The notes: generated by a model not told the origin, from the letters alone. A stretch of DNA of 50,161 nucleotides from Pseudomonas laurentiana (GCF_014648275.1 NZ_BMQU01000025.1:1-50161), one strand, 5' to 3'. Positions 33,848 to 42,513 are shown, counted from the stretch's first letter. Made by a program: numbers and translations.

Positions 33848-35233
33848 ATGGGCGCAAGCGAGACCTTCATGCACTTTGCTCACCCCGAGCAGGCCCGGGT
33901 ATTCCTGGCTGCCAACCCCGATATCGAAATGATCGAGCTGTTCATCCTCGACGCCAACGGCGTACCGCGCGGCAAGCTGCTGCACCGCGAGGAACTGCTG
34001 GCGGTTTATGACAGCGGCCGCCCGCTGCCCAGCACCATTCTGGGCTTGACCCTCAACGGCGAAGACGTTGAAAACTCAGGGCTGGTCTGGGACGTCGGCG
34101 ATATCGACTGCCGCGCCTATCCGCTTGAAGGCAGCCTGGTGCGCCTGCCATGGCGACAGATCCCCACCGCTGCGGTACAGGTCAGCATGCACCCGACTGA
34201 AGGCCAACCGGCTGCCATCGCCGACCCTCGGCATGTCCTGATCACGGTGATCGACGCCCTCAAGGCCGAGGGTTACCACCCGGTCATGGCCTGTGAACTG
34301 GAGTTTTACCTGCTCGACCAGCAGCGCGATGCAGCAGGCCGCCCGCAACCCGCACGCGACGCCGACGGCGGTCGACCGCGAGGCACCCAGGTCTATGGTC
34401 TGCGTGAACTGGAACAGATCGAACCCTTCCTGGCAGACCTGTACGCAGCGTGCAAAGCCCAGGGTATTCCTGCACGTACGGCGATTTCCGAGTACGCCCC
34501 CGGGCAGGTGGAAATCACCCTGGAACACGGCGATGCCCTCGAAGCCATGGATCAAGCCGTTCGCTACAAGCGCCTGGTCAAAGGCGTGGCGCACAAACAC
34601 GGCATGCAAGCCTGCTTCATGGCCAAACCGTTCGATCACCTGGCCGGTACCGGCATGCACATGCACGTCAGCCTCGCCGACCACGTGGGCAACAACCTCT
34701 ATGCCAGTGAAGACAAGGCAGGCACCCCCCTGTTACGCCAGTCGGTCGCCGGCATGCTCGATGTGTTGCTCGATTCGCTGCTGCTGTTTTGCCCGAATGC
34801 CAACTCTTACCGGCGCTTCCAGGCCAATAGCTATGCACCGCTGGCACCGACCTGGGGCGTGGACAATCGCACGGTGAGCTTGCGCGTACCGGGCGGCCCT
34901 GCCCACACCCGGCATATCGAGCACCGCATTTGTGGCGCCGATGCCAACCCCTATCTGGCCGCTGCTGCCATTCTCGCCGGCCTGCATCACGGCATTCGCC
35001 AGCAACTCGACCCAGGTGCACCGGTTGAAGGTAACGGCTATGCACAAGCCAAGACACTGCTGCCAACCGACTGGTTGACTTCACTCAATGCCCTGCAAGG
35101 TTCGTCCTGGGCCCATGAAGCATTCGGCGCGGCGTTCCTCGGTGTCTACATGGCGGTCAAACGCGCGGAATACCGACAGTTCATGGCCGAAGTCGGCGAC
35201 CAGGACTGGCGCTGGTACCTGACCCAAGCCTGA
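33848..35233 (+). CDS. puuA: Gamma-glutamylpolyamine synthetase (glutamine synthetase family, PuuA/PauA type)
   Basis: A 461-residue glutamine-synthetase-fold ligase. It shows the N-terminal beta-grasp part (IEMIELFILDANGVPRGKLLHREELLAVY), metal/glutamate-site motifs MACELEFYLLD and ISEYAPGQVEITLEHGDALEAMDQ, the ATP/metal block FMAKPFDHLAGTGMHMHVSL, and the C-terminal NSYRRFQANSYAPLAPTWGVDNRTVSLRV. In bacteria with PuuB-type oxidases this group glutamylates putrescine, cadaverine or other amines; it is not the assimilatory GlnA. An ATG at 33869 (MHFAHPEQ) with GAG upstream is an alternative start. The FAD oxidoreductase follows 29 bases downstream, forming a two-gene operon. The exact amine is not readable. 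Confidence 0.87.
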   Translation: MGASETFMHFAHPEQARVFLAANPDIEMIELFILDANGVPRGKLLHREELLAVYDSGRPLPSTILGLTLNGEDVENSGLVWDVGDIDCRAYPLEGSLVRLPWRQIPTAAVQVSMHPTEGQPAAIADPRHVLITVIDALKAEGYHPVMACELEFYLLDQQRDAAGRPQPARDADGGRPRGTQVYGLRELEQIEPFLADLYAACKAQGIPARTAISEYAPGQVEITLEHGDALEAMDQAVRYKRLVKGVAHKHGMQACFMAKPFDHLAGTGMHMHVSLADHVGNNLYASEDKAGTPLLRQSVAGMLDVLLDSLLLFCPNANSYRRFQANSYAPLAPTWGVDNRTVSLRVPGGPAHTRHIEHRICGADANPYLAAAAILAGLHHGIRQQLDPGAPVEGNGYAQAKTLLPTDWLTSLNALQGSSWAHEAFGAAFLGVYMAVKRAEYRQFMAEVGDQDWRWYLTQA

Positions 35234-35262
35234 CCGCTCACTTTTTTCGCAAGGATTACCCC

Positions 35263-36570
35263 ATGAACGCAGCACTTAACCACGGCCCGGCCCCGCGCAG
35301 CGCCTCCTATTACAGCGCCAGCCTCAATGACTTCACCGAGTACCCACGCCTGAACGGCAACGTGAGTGTCGATGTAGTGGTCATTGGTGGCGGCTTCACC
35401 GGTGTCGCCAGCGCCGTTGAACTGGCCGAGCGCGGCCTGAAAGTTGCCATTGTCGAAACCCATCGGATCGGCTGGGGAGCCAGCGGCCGCAACGGTGGCC
35501 AGGTCACCGGCAGCCTGTCGGGCGACGAAGCCATGCGCAAGCAGATGCGTACGCGCCTCGGCGATGAGGTCGACGACTTTATCTGGCACCTGCGCTGGCG
35601 CGGTCACCAGATCATCGAACAGCGGGTGGAGCGCTACGGCATTGACTGTGACCTCAAGCGTGGCCACCTGCATGCGGCGATGAAGCCATCGCATCTGGAC
35701 GAACTTCAGGCGTCCTATGATGAAGCGCTAACCCGCGGCATGGGTGATCAGGTCGAGTTGCTGGACCGCCAGGGTGTACGCGAACACCTGGACAGCCCCT
35801 TGTACATCGGCGCGCTGAAAAACCGCCGCAACCTGCATGTGCACCCACTCAACCTGTGCCTGGGTGAAGCCCGCGCCGCCCAGCAACTGGGCGCACTGAT
35901 CTTTGAGAACTCCGAGGTGCTGGAAATCGTCCACGGCCCTCGCCCGGCGGTGGTCACCGCCCATGGGCGGATCGACGCACGTCAGGTGCTGCTGGCAGGC
36001 GATGTGTACCACAAACTGGAAAAACTCCAGCTCAAAGGCAAGATCTTTCCAGCCATGGGCGGCATCGTCACAACCGCCCCGCTGGGCGAGCTGGCACGCC
36101 AGATCAATCCGCAAGACCTGGCGGTCTACGACTGCCGCTTCGTACTCGACTATTACCGCATGACCGCCGATGGTCGCCTGCTGTTCGGCGGCGGCGCCAA
36201 CTACTCCGGGCGTGACTCACGGGATATCGCCGGAGAACTGCGCCCGTGTATCGAGCGCACCTTTCCGGCCCTCAAGGGCATTCCGATCGAGTTCCAATGG
36301 AGCTGCGCCATGGGCATCGTGGTCAACCGCATCCCGCAACTGGGCAAGCTGTCGGAACATGTCTGGTACTGCCAGGGGTATTCCGGCCACGGCATCGCCA
36401 CCAGCCATATCATGGGCGAAATCATGGCTGAGGCCATGACCGGAACACTGGAAAAATTCGATACGTTTGCCGGTTGCAAGCACATCAAGGTGCCAATGGG
36501 CGATGTGCTGGGCAATCCGTTGTTGGCGGCTGGGATGTGGTACTACCAGATGCTTGAAAAACTGCGCTAA
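35263..36570 (+). CDS. puuB: Gamma-glutamylputrescine oxidase-like FAD oxidoreductase (PuuB/PauB type)
   Basis: A 435-residue DAO-fold flavoprotein. The FAD-binding Rossmann motif is VVIGGGFTGVASAVELAERGLKVAIVETHRIGWGASGRNGGQ, followed by the substrate domain and a second FAD block QGYSGHGIATSHIMGEIMAEAMTG near the C-terminus. It would oxidise gamma-glutamylated amines made by the upstream synthetase, giving the aldehyde, ammonia and hydrogen peroxide. AAGGA lies 9 bases before the ATG (CGCAAGGATTACCCC). Two hairpins follow the stop before the convergent fadD1. Confidence 0.88.
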   Translation: MNAALNHGPAPRSASYYSASLNDFTEYPRLNGNVSVDVVVIGGGFTGVASAVELAERGLKVAIVETHRIGWGASGRNGGQVTGSLSGDEAMRKQMRTRLGDEVDDFIWHLRWRGHQIIEQRVERYGIDCDLKRGHLHAAMKPSHLDELQASYDEALTRGMGDQVELLDRQGVREHLDSPLYIGALKNRRNLHVHPLNLCLGEARAAQQLGALIFENSEVLEIVHGPRPAVVTAHGRIDARQVLLAGDVYHKLEKLQLKGKIFPAMGGIVTTAPLGELARQINPQDLAVYDCRFVLDYYRMTADGRLLFGGGANYSGRDSRDIAGELRPCIERTFPALKGIPIEFQWSCAMGIVVNRIPQLGKLSEHVWYCQGYSGHGIATSHIMGEIMAEAMTGTLEKFDTFAGCKHIKVPMGDVLGNPLLAAGMWYYQMLEKLR

Positions 36571-36609
36571 ACCCGTTGCGGGTCAAGGCCGGCTCCGTCA
36601 GGAGCCGGC
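36571..36609. terminator. Double hairpin between convergent puuB and fadD1
   Basis: A small hairpin ACCCG-TTG-CGGGT (36571-36583) is followed by GCCGGCTCC-GTCA-GGAGCCGGC (36588-36609), a perfect 9-bp stem. T runs are lacking on both strands. The position between two convergent genes suggests shared termination or mRNA 3'-end protection. Confidence 0.55.
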
Positions 36610-36618
36610 GCGTGTGCC

Positions 36619-38316
36619 TCAGGCAATCTTCTTCAGGCCCAGTTTCTTCAGTTCTTCATCGCGCAGTTCGCGGCGCAGGATCTTGCCAACGTTGGTGGTC
36701 GGCAGTGCATCACGAAACTCGATGAAGCGCGGCACCTTGTAACCCGTGACATTGGCGCGCATGTGCTCCATGACCTGCTCCTTGGTCAGCGTGACACCAG
36801 GACGGGCAACGATGAACAGCTTGATCACTTCACCGGACTTTTCATCCGGTACGCCGATTGCCGCACACTGCAGCACACCCGGCAGTGCAGCCAGTACATC
36901 CTCAAGCTCATTCGGATAGACGTTGAAGCCGGACACCAGAATCATGTCTTTCTTGCGGTCGACGATGCGCATGTAACCGTCCGCCTGAATCACGGCGATG
37001 TCGCCAGTCTTGAGCCAGCCATCGGCATCGAGGATCTCGGCCGTCGCGTCCTCACGCTGCCAGTAGCCCTTCATGACTTGCGGGCCCTTGATGCACAGCT
37101 CGCCCACTTCGCCCAGCGCCAGCTCACGTCCGTCATCATCGATCACTTTGCAGAGTGTCGAAGGCACCGGAATGCCGATGGTACCGATCTGGTTGCGCTC
37201 AGCCGGGTTGACGGCAGCTACCGGGCTGGTTTCGGTCATGCCATAACCTTCACAGATGGCACAGCCTGTGACGTCTCTCCAGCGTTCGGCAACCGACATC
37301 TGCAACGCCATGCCTCCTGACAGGGTGATCTTCAGCGCCGAGAAATCCAGCTTGCGGAAGTCGGCGTTGTTGCACAGGGCCACGAACAGGGTGTTCAAAC
37401 CGACAAAGCCGCTGAACTTCCACTTCGACAGCTCCTTGACCATGGCCGGCAAGTCACGCGGGTTGCTGATCAGGATGTTGTGGCTGCCAATCAGCATCAT
37501 CGCCATGCAATGGAAGGTGAAGGCATAGATGTGATAAAGCGGCAGCGGCGTAATCAGGATCTCGCAGCCTTCATTGAGGTTGGAGCCCATCAGCGCCCGG
37601 CACTGCAGCATGTTGGCCACCAGGTTGCGGTGGGTGAGCATGGCGCCCTTGGCCACCCCGGTGGTGCCGCCGGTGTACTGCAGTACCGCAACATCGGAGC
37701 TGGCCGGATTGGCTTCCTTGATCGGCTGACCACGGCCCTTGCTCAAGACATCATTGAACTTGACCGCCTTGGGCAGGTGATATGCCGGCACCATCTTTTT
37801 CACATACTTGATGACGCTGTTGATCAGCAAGCGCTTGAGCGGTGGCAACAGATCGGCAACTTCGGTGACAATTACGTGTTTGACCTGAGTCTTGGGCACT
37901 ACCTTTTCCGCCAGGTGCGCCATGTTGGCCAAACAGACCAGCGCCTTGGCGCCGGAATCATTGAACTGATGTTCCATTTCCCGCGCGGTGTACAACGGGT
38001 TGGTATTGACCACGATCAGGCCGGCCCGCATGGCACCGAACACTGCAACGGGGTACTGCAATACGTTGGGCAACTGCACCGCGATACGATCGCCGGGCTG
38101 CAAATCAGTGTGCTGCTGCAACCAGGCGGCAAAAGCCCCGGAGAGTTCGTACAACTCACCGTAGGTCAAGGTTTTGCCCAAGTTGCTAAAGGCCGGTTTA
38201 TCAGCGAAACGTTGGCAGGACTGCTTCAATACCGCCTGGATATTCGGGTACTCATCCGGATTGATCTGCGCGGCAATCCCGGTTGGGTACTTATCCTTCC
38301 AAAAGTTCTCGATCAT
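36619..38316 (-). CDS. fadD1: Long-chain fatty acid-CoA ligase FadD1
   Basis: A 565-residue acyl-CoA synthetase of the ANL superfamily. The AMP-binding motif YTGGTTGVAKGAM lies at about residues 211-223, the core motif GYGMTETSPVAAVNP in the middle, and the C-terminal GWLKTGDIAVIQADGYMRIVDRKKDMILVSGFNVYPNELEDVL with the FACS hinge and the terminal Lys region (NVGKILRRELRDEEL). It activates exogenous long-chain fatty acids at the inner face of the membrane for beta-oxidation. I chose the ATG at 38316 (MIENFWKDKYP), with GGAGGAG upstream. It lies downstream of the paralogue fadD2 on the same strand with 288 bases rich in repeats between. Confidence 0.95.
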   Translation of the reverse strand: MIENFWKDKYPTGIAAQINPDEYPNIQAVLKQSCQRFADKPAFSNLGKTLTYGELYELSGAFAAWLQQHTDLQPGDRIAVQLPNVLQYPVAVFGAMRAGLIVVNTNPLYTAREMEHQFNDSGAKALVCLANMAHLAEKVVPKTQVKHVIVTEVADLLPPLKRLLINSVIKYVKKMVPAYHLPKAVKFNDVLSKGRGQPIKEANPASSDVAVLQYTGGTTGVAKGAMLTHRNLVANMLQCRALMGSNLNEGCEILITPLPLYHIYAFTFHCMAMMLIGSHNILISNPRDLPAMVKELSKWKFSGFVGLNTLFVALCNNADFRKLDFSALKITLSGGMALQMSVAERWRDVTGCAICEGYGMTETSPVAAVNPAERNQIGTIGIPVPSTLCKVIDDDGRELALGEVGELCIKGPQVMKGYWQREDATAEILDADGWLKTGDIAVIQADGYMRIVDRKKDMILVSGFNVYPNELEDVLAALPGVLQCAAIGVPDEKSGEVIKLFIVARPGVTLTKEQVMEHMRANVTGYKVPRFIEFRDALPTTNVGKILRRELRDEELKKLGLKKIA

Positions 38317-38383
38317 GGAAGCCCACTCCTCCAGCACCAGCGAATTCTTCACCGCAGTCGATGCGATTATTATTGATATTAAG

Positions 38384-38405
38384 TTCGGGTTTATTGCAAA
38401 CCGAA
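38384..38405. promoter_or_regulatory. Operator-like dyad upstream of fadD1
   Basis: Arms TTCGGGTTT (38384-38392) and CAAACCGAA (38397-38405) flank ATTG; they pair except for one extra G. The centre is about 80 bases before the fadD1 start. It is the size of a TetR/GntR-family operator. The orientation GTTT...AAAC differs from the PsrA consensus, so the regulator is uncertain. Confidence 0.45.
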
Positions 38406-38470
38406 TGCTCTGAAGCGCGCCGAGAGTAGCAGCTTTGCCAAGGCCCGCCTAGGGCTAAAGCAGCCCAAAC

Positions 38471-38510
38471 AGTCACAAAAGTGACTTATATACTTTCAAT
38501 AGTCACTTTT
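38471..38510. repeat. Cluster of three AGTCAC elements between fadD2 and fadD1
   Basis: AGTCAC occurs at 38471-38476, inverted (GTGACT) at 38481-38486, and again at 38501-38506. The last two form a perfect 10-bp dyad, AAAAGTGACT-N14-AGTCACTTTT; the first two form AGTCAC-AAAA-GTGACT. The region is AT-rich. It may be a multi-site operator for fadD1 or alternative hairpins of a transcript end. Confidence 0.5.
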
Positions 38511-38547
38511 AGAGTAATTAGTCTACGACTGCGGTTTTGTTCCTGTC

Positions 38548-38596
38548 ACATCGTCGGCACGCATCGCTTGCAAGAGGCTTGCATTGCCGACGATGT
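38548..38596. repeat. Perfect 12-bp inverted repeat just after fadD2
   Basis: ACATCGTCGGCA (38548-38559) and TGCCGACGATGT (38585-38596) are exact complements. Inside, TGCAAG-AGG-CTTGCA forms a second hairpin. It begins 9 bases after the fadD2 stop codon. There is no T run, so it is either a 3'-end stabilising structure or an atypical terminator. Confidence 0.65.
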
Positions 38597-38604
38597 TCAT
38601 CACG

Positions 38605-40293
38605 TCACGCGATGTCACGCAGTTCGCGGCGCAGGATCTTGCCCACCGCCGTCATCGGTAACGACTCGCGCAACACGATGTGCTTGGGCACCTTGTAACC
38701 CGTGAAGTTGGCCTTGCAGTAGGCCTTGAGCTCTTCCAGGCTGATGCCCTGTTCGCGCGGCACCACGAACAGCTTTACGGCCTCGCCGGAACGCTCGTCC
38801 GGTACGCCAATGGCTGCGCAGTTGGCCACCTTCGGATGCGCCATGACCACATCTTCGATTTCGTTTGGGTACACATTGAAGCCAGAGACAATGATCATGT
38901 CTTTCTTGCGATCGACGATCCGGGTGAAGCCATCCGGGTCGATCACTGCGATATCCCCCGTCTTCAGCCATCCCTCGGCATCCAGCGTTTCAGCCGTAGC
39001 CTCTGGATGCTGCCAATAGCCTTTCATGACCTGCGGCCCCTTGATACACAGCTCGCCACGCTCGCCCAACGGCATCTCATGACCATCGTCATCGATCACC
39101 TTGAAGGCCGTTCCCGGCACCGGAATACCCACAGTCCCCAGGCGTGCCTGCTGACCGTAAGGGTTGGTACTGGCCACCGGTGAGGTTTCGGTCAAGCCGT
39201 AACCTTCGACGATGCGGCAGCCCGTCAGGCTCTCCCAGCGCTCCGCCGTGGCCTTGACCAAGGCCGTACCGCCCGAGTTGGTGACCTTCAATGCAGAGAA
39301 ATCGAGCGTCTTGAACGCCGGGTGCTCCATCAGTGCAACGAACAGCGTGTTAAGCCCCAGCAAACCAGAGAAGCGCCACTTCTTCAGTTCGTTGATAAAA
39401 CCGCCAATATCACGCGGATTGGTGATCAACACGTTATGGTTGCCAGTCACCATCATGCACATGCAATTCGCGGTGAATGCATAGATGTGATAAAGCGGCA
39501 ACGGCGCGATCATCACCTCCTGGCCATCCTTGATCATCTTCTGGCCATCCGGGCCAAGCTGGGAAAAACACGCCAGCACCTGCAGCATGTTCGCCACCAG
39601 GTTGCCATGGGTCAGCATCGCGCCCTTGGCCAGGCCCGTGGTACCACCGGTGTATTGCAGCACGGCAACATCGTCCAGGCCCAATGACACAGGCTTCAAG
39701 GCATGACCCTGGCCCTGCCTCATGGCGCGTTTGAACGGCACAGCTTGCGGCAATTGGTACGGCGGGACCATTTTCTTGACCGTGGAGACAATCGTGTTGA
39801 CCAGCCACCCCTTGGCCGTCGGCAACAGGTCGCCCATCTTCGCTTCGATCAGAAACTCGATCTCTGTATCGGGCAGCACCTCCTGAACCAATTTACCGAA
39901 CATGTTCAGGTAGACCAGGGCACGGGCACCTGAGTCCTTGAACTGATGGCGCATTTCGCGGGCGGTGTACAGCGGGTTGGTATTGACCACGATCAGCCCT
40001 GCACGCAGGGCACCAAATACCGCAATGGGGTACTGCAGCACGTTGGGCATCTGTACCGCGATGCGATCACCGGGGACCAGGTCGGTATGCTGTTGCAAGT
40101 AGGCAGCAAAGGCTGCCGAGTGGCGATCAAGCTCGGCGTAGGTCAACGTCACCCCGAGGTTGCTGAATGCCGGGCGGTCAGCAAATCGCTTGCATGAGCG
40201 CTCGAACACCTCAATGACCGATTTGTAGGCACTCATGTCGATGTGCGAGGGAACCCCCGCAGGGCGTTTGTCATTCCAGAAATCAGCTTGCAT
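38605..40293 (-). CDS. fadD2: Long-chain fatty acid-CoA ligase FadD2
   Basis: A 562-residue acyl-CoA synthetase, clearly paralogous to FadD1 along its whole length (for example ADRPAFSNLGVTLTYAELDRHSAAFAAYLQQHTDL against the same stretch in FadD1). Motifs: YTGGTTGLAKGAM near residue 212, GYGLTETSPVASTNP, GWLKTGDIAVIDPDGFTRIVDRKKDMIIVSGFNVYPNEIEDVV, and a C-terminal KILRREL. The start at 40293 has GAGGA upstream. In P. aeruginosa the paralogues fadD1 and fadD2 occur in the same tandem order and differ in chain-length preference and conditions of expression. Confidence 0.95.
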   Translation of the reverse strand: MQADFWNDKRPAGVPSHIDMSAYKSVIEVFERSCKRFADRPAFSNLGVTLTYAELDRHSAAFAAYLQQHTDLVPGDRIAVQMPNVLQYPIAVFGALRAGLIVVNTNPLYTAREMRHQFKDSGARALVYLNMFGKLVQEVLPDTEIEFLIEAKMGDLLPTAKGWLVNTIVSTVKKMVPPYQLPQAVPFKRAMRQGQGHALKPVSLGLDDVAVLQYTGGTTGLAKGAMLTHGNLVANMLQVLACFSQLGPDGQKMIKDGQEVMIAPLPLYHIYAFTANCMCMMVTGNHNVLITNPRDIGGFINELKKWRFSGLLGLNTLFVALMEHPAFKTLDFSALKVTNSGGTALVKATAERWESLTGCRIVEGYGLTETSPVASTNPYGQQARLGTVGIPVPGTAFKVIDDDGHEMPLGERGELCIKGPQVMKGYWQHPEATAETLDAEGWLKTGDIAVIDPDGFTRIVDRKKDMIIVSGFNVYPNEIEDVVMAHPKVANCAAIGVPDERSGEAVKLFVVPREQGISLEELKAYCKANFTGYKVPKHIVLRESLPMTAVGKILRRELRDIA

Positions 40294-40515
40294 TTATTCT
40301 TGTCCTCATACCTGAGCCGTTCCGGACCGTCTCGTCTCCAGACAACGGTGCTTTGCCGACGTTAGCAGGTATGCCCCTGACGGCAAACACGCCACAGGCG
40401 GCATATCTGACAAGCTCTGTAACTAAGGATGTGAATCCTGCGGCCCGTGGCCAATCGCCCCTCCGGTTGGGATATACACTGAGCAGATCACGCGATAAGC
40501 GTAAAAGGAACCGCC

Positions 40516-41460
40516 ATGCCCCATGACGCCTTCTGGCTACCGGCCAGCGATCACTGCAGCCTCTATGTTTACCAGTGGCTGCCGAAAGGCCCAGCCAAGG
40601 CAGTGGTGATGCTGGCCCATGGCATGGCTGAGCATGCTGGCCGCTACCAGCGCCTGGGCGAGGCGCTGAGCGCCGCCGGCTTCGCCCTCTACGCCCATGA
40701 CCAACGCGGGCACGGACGAACGGCTGAGCTGGGTACGCGGGGGCTGTTCTCGCAACACGACGGTTGGAGCAAGGTGGTCAATGACCTCGGGCTGCTCAAT
40801 CAGCACATTGGCCAACAGTACCCCGGCACACCGGTGTTTCTGCTCGGTCACAGCATGGGCAGCTACATCGCCCAAGCCTATCTGCTGCACCACAGTGCAA
40901 GCCTGCAGGGGGCGATTCTCAGTGGTTCCAACTTCCATCCACCAGCGCTGTACCGTGCAGCCTGCCTGATCGCGCGCTTTGAGTCCTGGCGCCAAGGCCC
41001 GGTTGGCCGTAGCGCGCTGATCGAATGGCTGTCATTCGGCACCTTCAACAACGCCTTTAAGCCCAATCGTACCGCCTTCGACTGGCTTAGCCGCGACCCT
41101 GTAGAGGTCGACAAGTACCTCGCCGACCCGTTGTGCGGCTTTCGCTGCAGCAATCGTCTGTGGATCGACCTGCTCATGGGGTTGGAGCAGATCAGCCAGT
41201 TGAACAACCTCGCCCAGATCGATCCGAACCTGCCAATTCTGATCATGGGTGGCGAATGTGATCCGGTCAGTGCCGGCAAGCGTCTCAAAGATCTGGCAGG
41301 TGCTTTGCGTCTGGCCGGCAACCAGCACGTGCAGCTGCAACTGTATCCGCAAGCCCGGCATGAGCTGTTCAACGAAACCAACCGCGATGAGGTTACAGCT
41401 ACAGTTATTGACTGGCTCGAGCGGGCCCTGGCCCTTGGCCGCCCCCCTCGCTGTGAATAA
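40516..41460 (+). CDS. Alpha/beta hydrolase, monoacylglycerol lipase/lysophospholipase-like
   Basis: A 314-residue serine hydrolase (Hydrolase_4 type). The motifs are PAKAVVMLAHGMAEHAGRYQRLGEALSAAGFALYAHDQRGHGRT, the nucleophile elbow GHSMGSYIAQAYLL, an Asp in MGGECDPVSAG, and the catalytic His in QARHELFNETNRDEV. It would release fatty acids from glycerides or lysolipids in the cytoplasm, which suits its place between fadD2 and phaJ1. AAAAGGA lies 8 bases before the ATG. It is divergent from fadD2. Substrate is inferred from family and context. Confidence 0.88.
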   Translation: MPHDAFWLPASDHCSLYVYQWLPKGPAKAVVMLAHGMAEHAGRYQRLGEALSAAGFALYAHDQRGHGRTAELGTRGLFSQHDGWSKVVNDLGLLNQHIGQQYPGTPVFLLGHSMGSYIAQAYLLHHSASLQGAILSGSNFHPPALYRAACLIARFESWRQGPVGRSALIEWLSFGTFNNAFKPNRTAFDWLSRDPVEVDKYLADPLCGFRCSNRLWIDLLMGLEQISQLNNLAQIDPNLPILIMGGECDPVSAGKRLKDLAGALRLAGNQHVQLQLYPQARHELFNETNRDEVTATVIDWLERALALGRPPRCE

Positions 41461-41495
41461 CCGCTACCTTGTCGAACCTGAAGGAATCACCCTTA

Positions 41496-41966
41496 ATGAC
41501 CCAGGTCACCAACACGCCTTACGAAGCCCTCGAAGTCGGCCAGACCGCCAGCTTCAGCAAGACCGTCGAAGAACGTGATATCCAGCTGTTCGCCGCCATG
41601 TCCGGCGATCACAACCCGGTGCATCTGGATGCAGCGTTCGCCGCCAAGAGCATGTTCAAGGAACGTATTGCCCACGGCATGTTCAGTGGCGCACTGATCA
41701 GCGCTGCTGTCGCCTGCGAGTTGCCCGGCCCGGGTACGATTTACCTGGGTCAACAGATGACCTTCCAGAAACCGGTGAAGTTTGGCGATACCTTGACCGT
41801 TCGCCTGGAAATTCTCGAGAAGTTGCCGAAGTTCAAGGTGCGCATCGCCACCCGCGTATTCAACCAGAACGAAGAACTGGTGGTGGACGGTGTGGCGGAA
41901 ATCCTCGCACCACGCAAACAGCAGACCGTGGACCTGGTGAGCCCGCCACCAATCACCATCGGTTAA
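41496..41966 (+). CDS. phaJ1: (R)-specific enoyl-CoA hydratase PhaJ1 (MaoC family)
   Basis: A 156-residue hot-dog-fold hydratase with the complete hydratase-2 motif LFAAMSGDHNPVHLDAAFA, catalytic D38 and H43. Length and sequence match what I know of P. aeruginosa PhaJ1 (PA3302), which turns beta-oxidation enoyl-CoA into (R)-3-hydroxyacyl-CoA for polyhydroxyalkanoate synthesis and prefers short chains. The ATG at 41496 has GAAGGA upstream; a TTG at 41469 gives an unsupported longer frame. It starts 35 bases after the hydrolase gene, so the two are likely co-transcribed. Confidence 0.92.
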   Translation: MTQVTNTPYEALEVGQTASFSKTVEERDIQLFAAMSGDHNPVHLDAAFAAKSMFKERIAHGMFSGALISAAVACELPGPGTIYLGQQMTFQKPVKFGDTLTVRLEILEKLPKFKVRIATRVFNQNEELVVDGVAEILAPRKQQTVDLVSPPPITIG

Positions 41967-42021
41967 GCGTTGTACACTCGTCAGGGCGGTGCGCGGTAAT
42001 GCGCCGTTCTGGCGGGCGGGG

Positions 42022-42513
42022 TTAATCCGGCATCTGTTCGGTCACCAGCGCCACCAGGCGTTCGACACTTTCTCCCCACCCCCGATGAAACCCCATGTCG
42101 TCATGGGCCTGACAATCTGCAGCCGTCCAGTGCCACGCACGGGCCGTGTACAGCGTCCTGCCGTGGAGGTCATCAAAGGTCACCACCGCCGTCATGAACG
42201 CCTTGGCCGATGGCACCCAAGCAGGGCCAAAGGCATCGGTAAAGACAATCCGCTCGGGCGCAACGATCTCCAGGAACACCCCTTGGCTGGGATACTCCAT
42301 GCCATCCGGGGTACACATGACCGTGCGAAACAGACCACCGGGCCACAGCTGCATCTCACACAGCGGTGTGGTCATGCCATGCGGCCCCCACCACTGACTC
42401 AACAATGCAGGCTCCGTCCAGGCACGGAACACCTTGGTACGCGGCGCATCGATCAGGCGTGTCAGCGACAGCTCGTGCTGCACCCTGCCCGGATCAGGTG
42501 TGAGGGGGCTCAT
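42022..42513 (-). CDS. SRPBCC/AHSA1-like protein
   Basis: A 163-residue START/Bet v1-fold protein of the AHSA1-like (SRPBCC) group. Typical parts are LSLTRLIDAPRTKVFRAWTEPALLSQWWGPHGMT, GGLFRTVMCTPDGMEYPSQGVFLEIVAPERIVFTDAF and TAVVTFDDLHGRTLYTARAWHWTAADCQAHDDMGFHRGWGESVERL. Such proteins bind hydrophobic ligands in a central cavity; the role is unknown. GAGGAG lies upstream of the chosen ATG at 42513; the frame extends eight codons further. The GyrI-like gene precedes it on the same strand with 99 bases between. Confidence 0.9.
   Translation of the reverse strand: MSPLTPDPGRVQHELSLTRLIDAPRTKVFRAWTEPALLSQWWGPHGMTTPLCEMQLWPGGLFRTVMCTPDGMEYPSQGVFLEIVAPERIVFTDAFGPAWVPSAKAFMTAVVTFDDLHGRTLYTARAWHWTAADCQAHDDMGFHRGWGESVERLVALVTEQMPD

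Noticed and set aside
38384-38405. PsrA binding site before fadD1
   Set aside because: The PsrA consensus has AAAC then GTTT; this dyad has GTTT then AAAC. I list it only as an unassigned operator.
38477-38510. CRP/Vfr-type site in the fadD2-fadD1 gap
   Set aside because: The arms are 14 bases apart, not about 6, and lack the TGTGA...TCACA arrangement.
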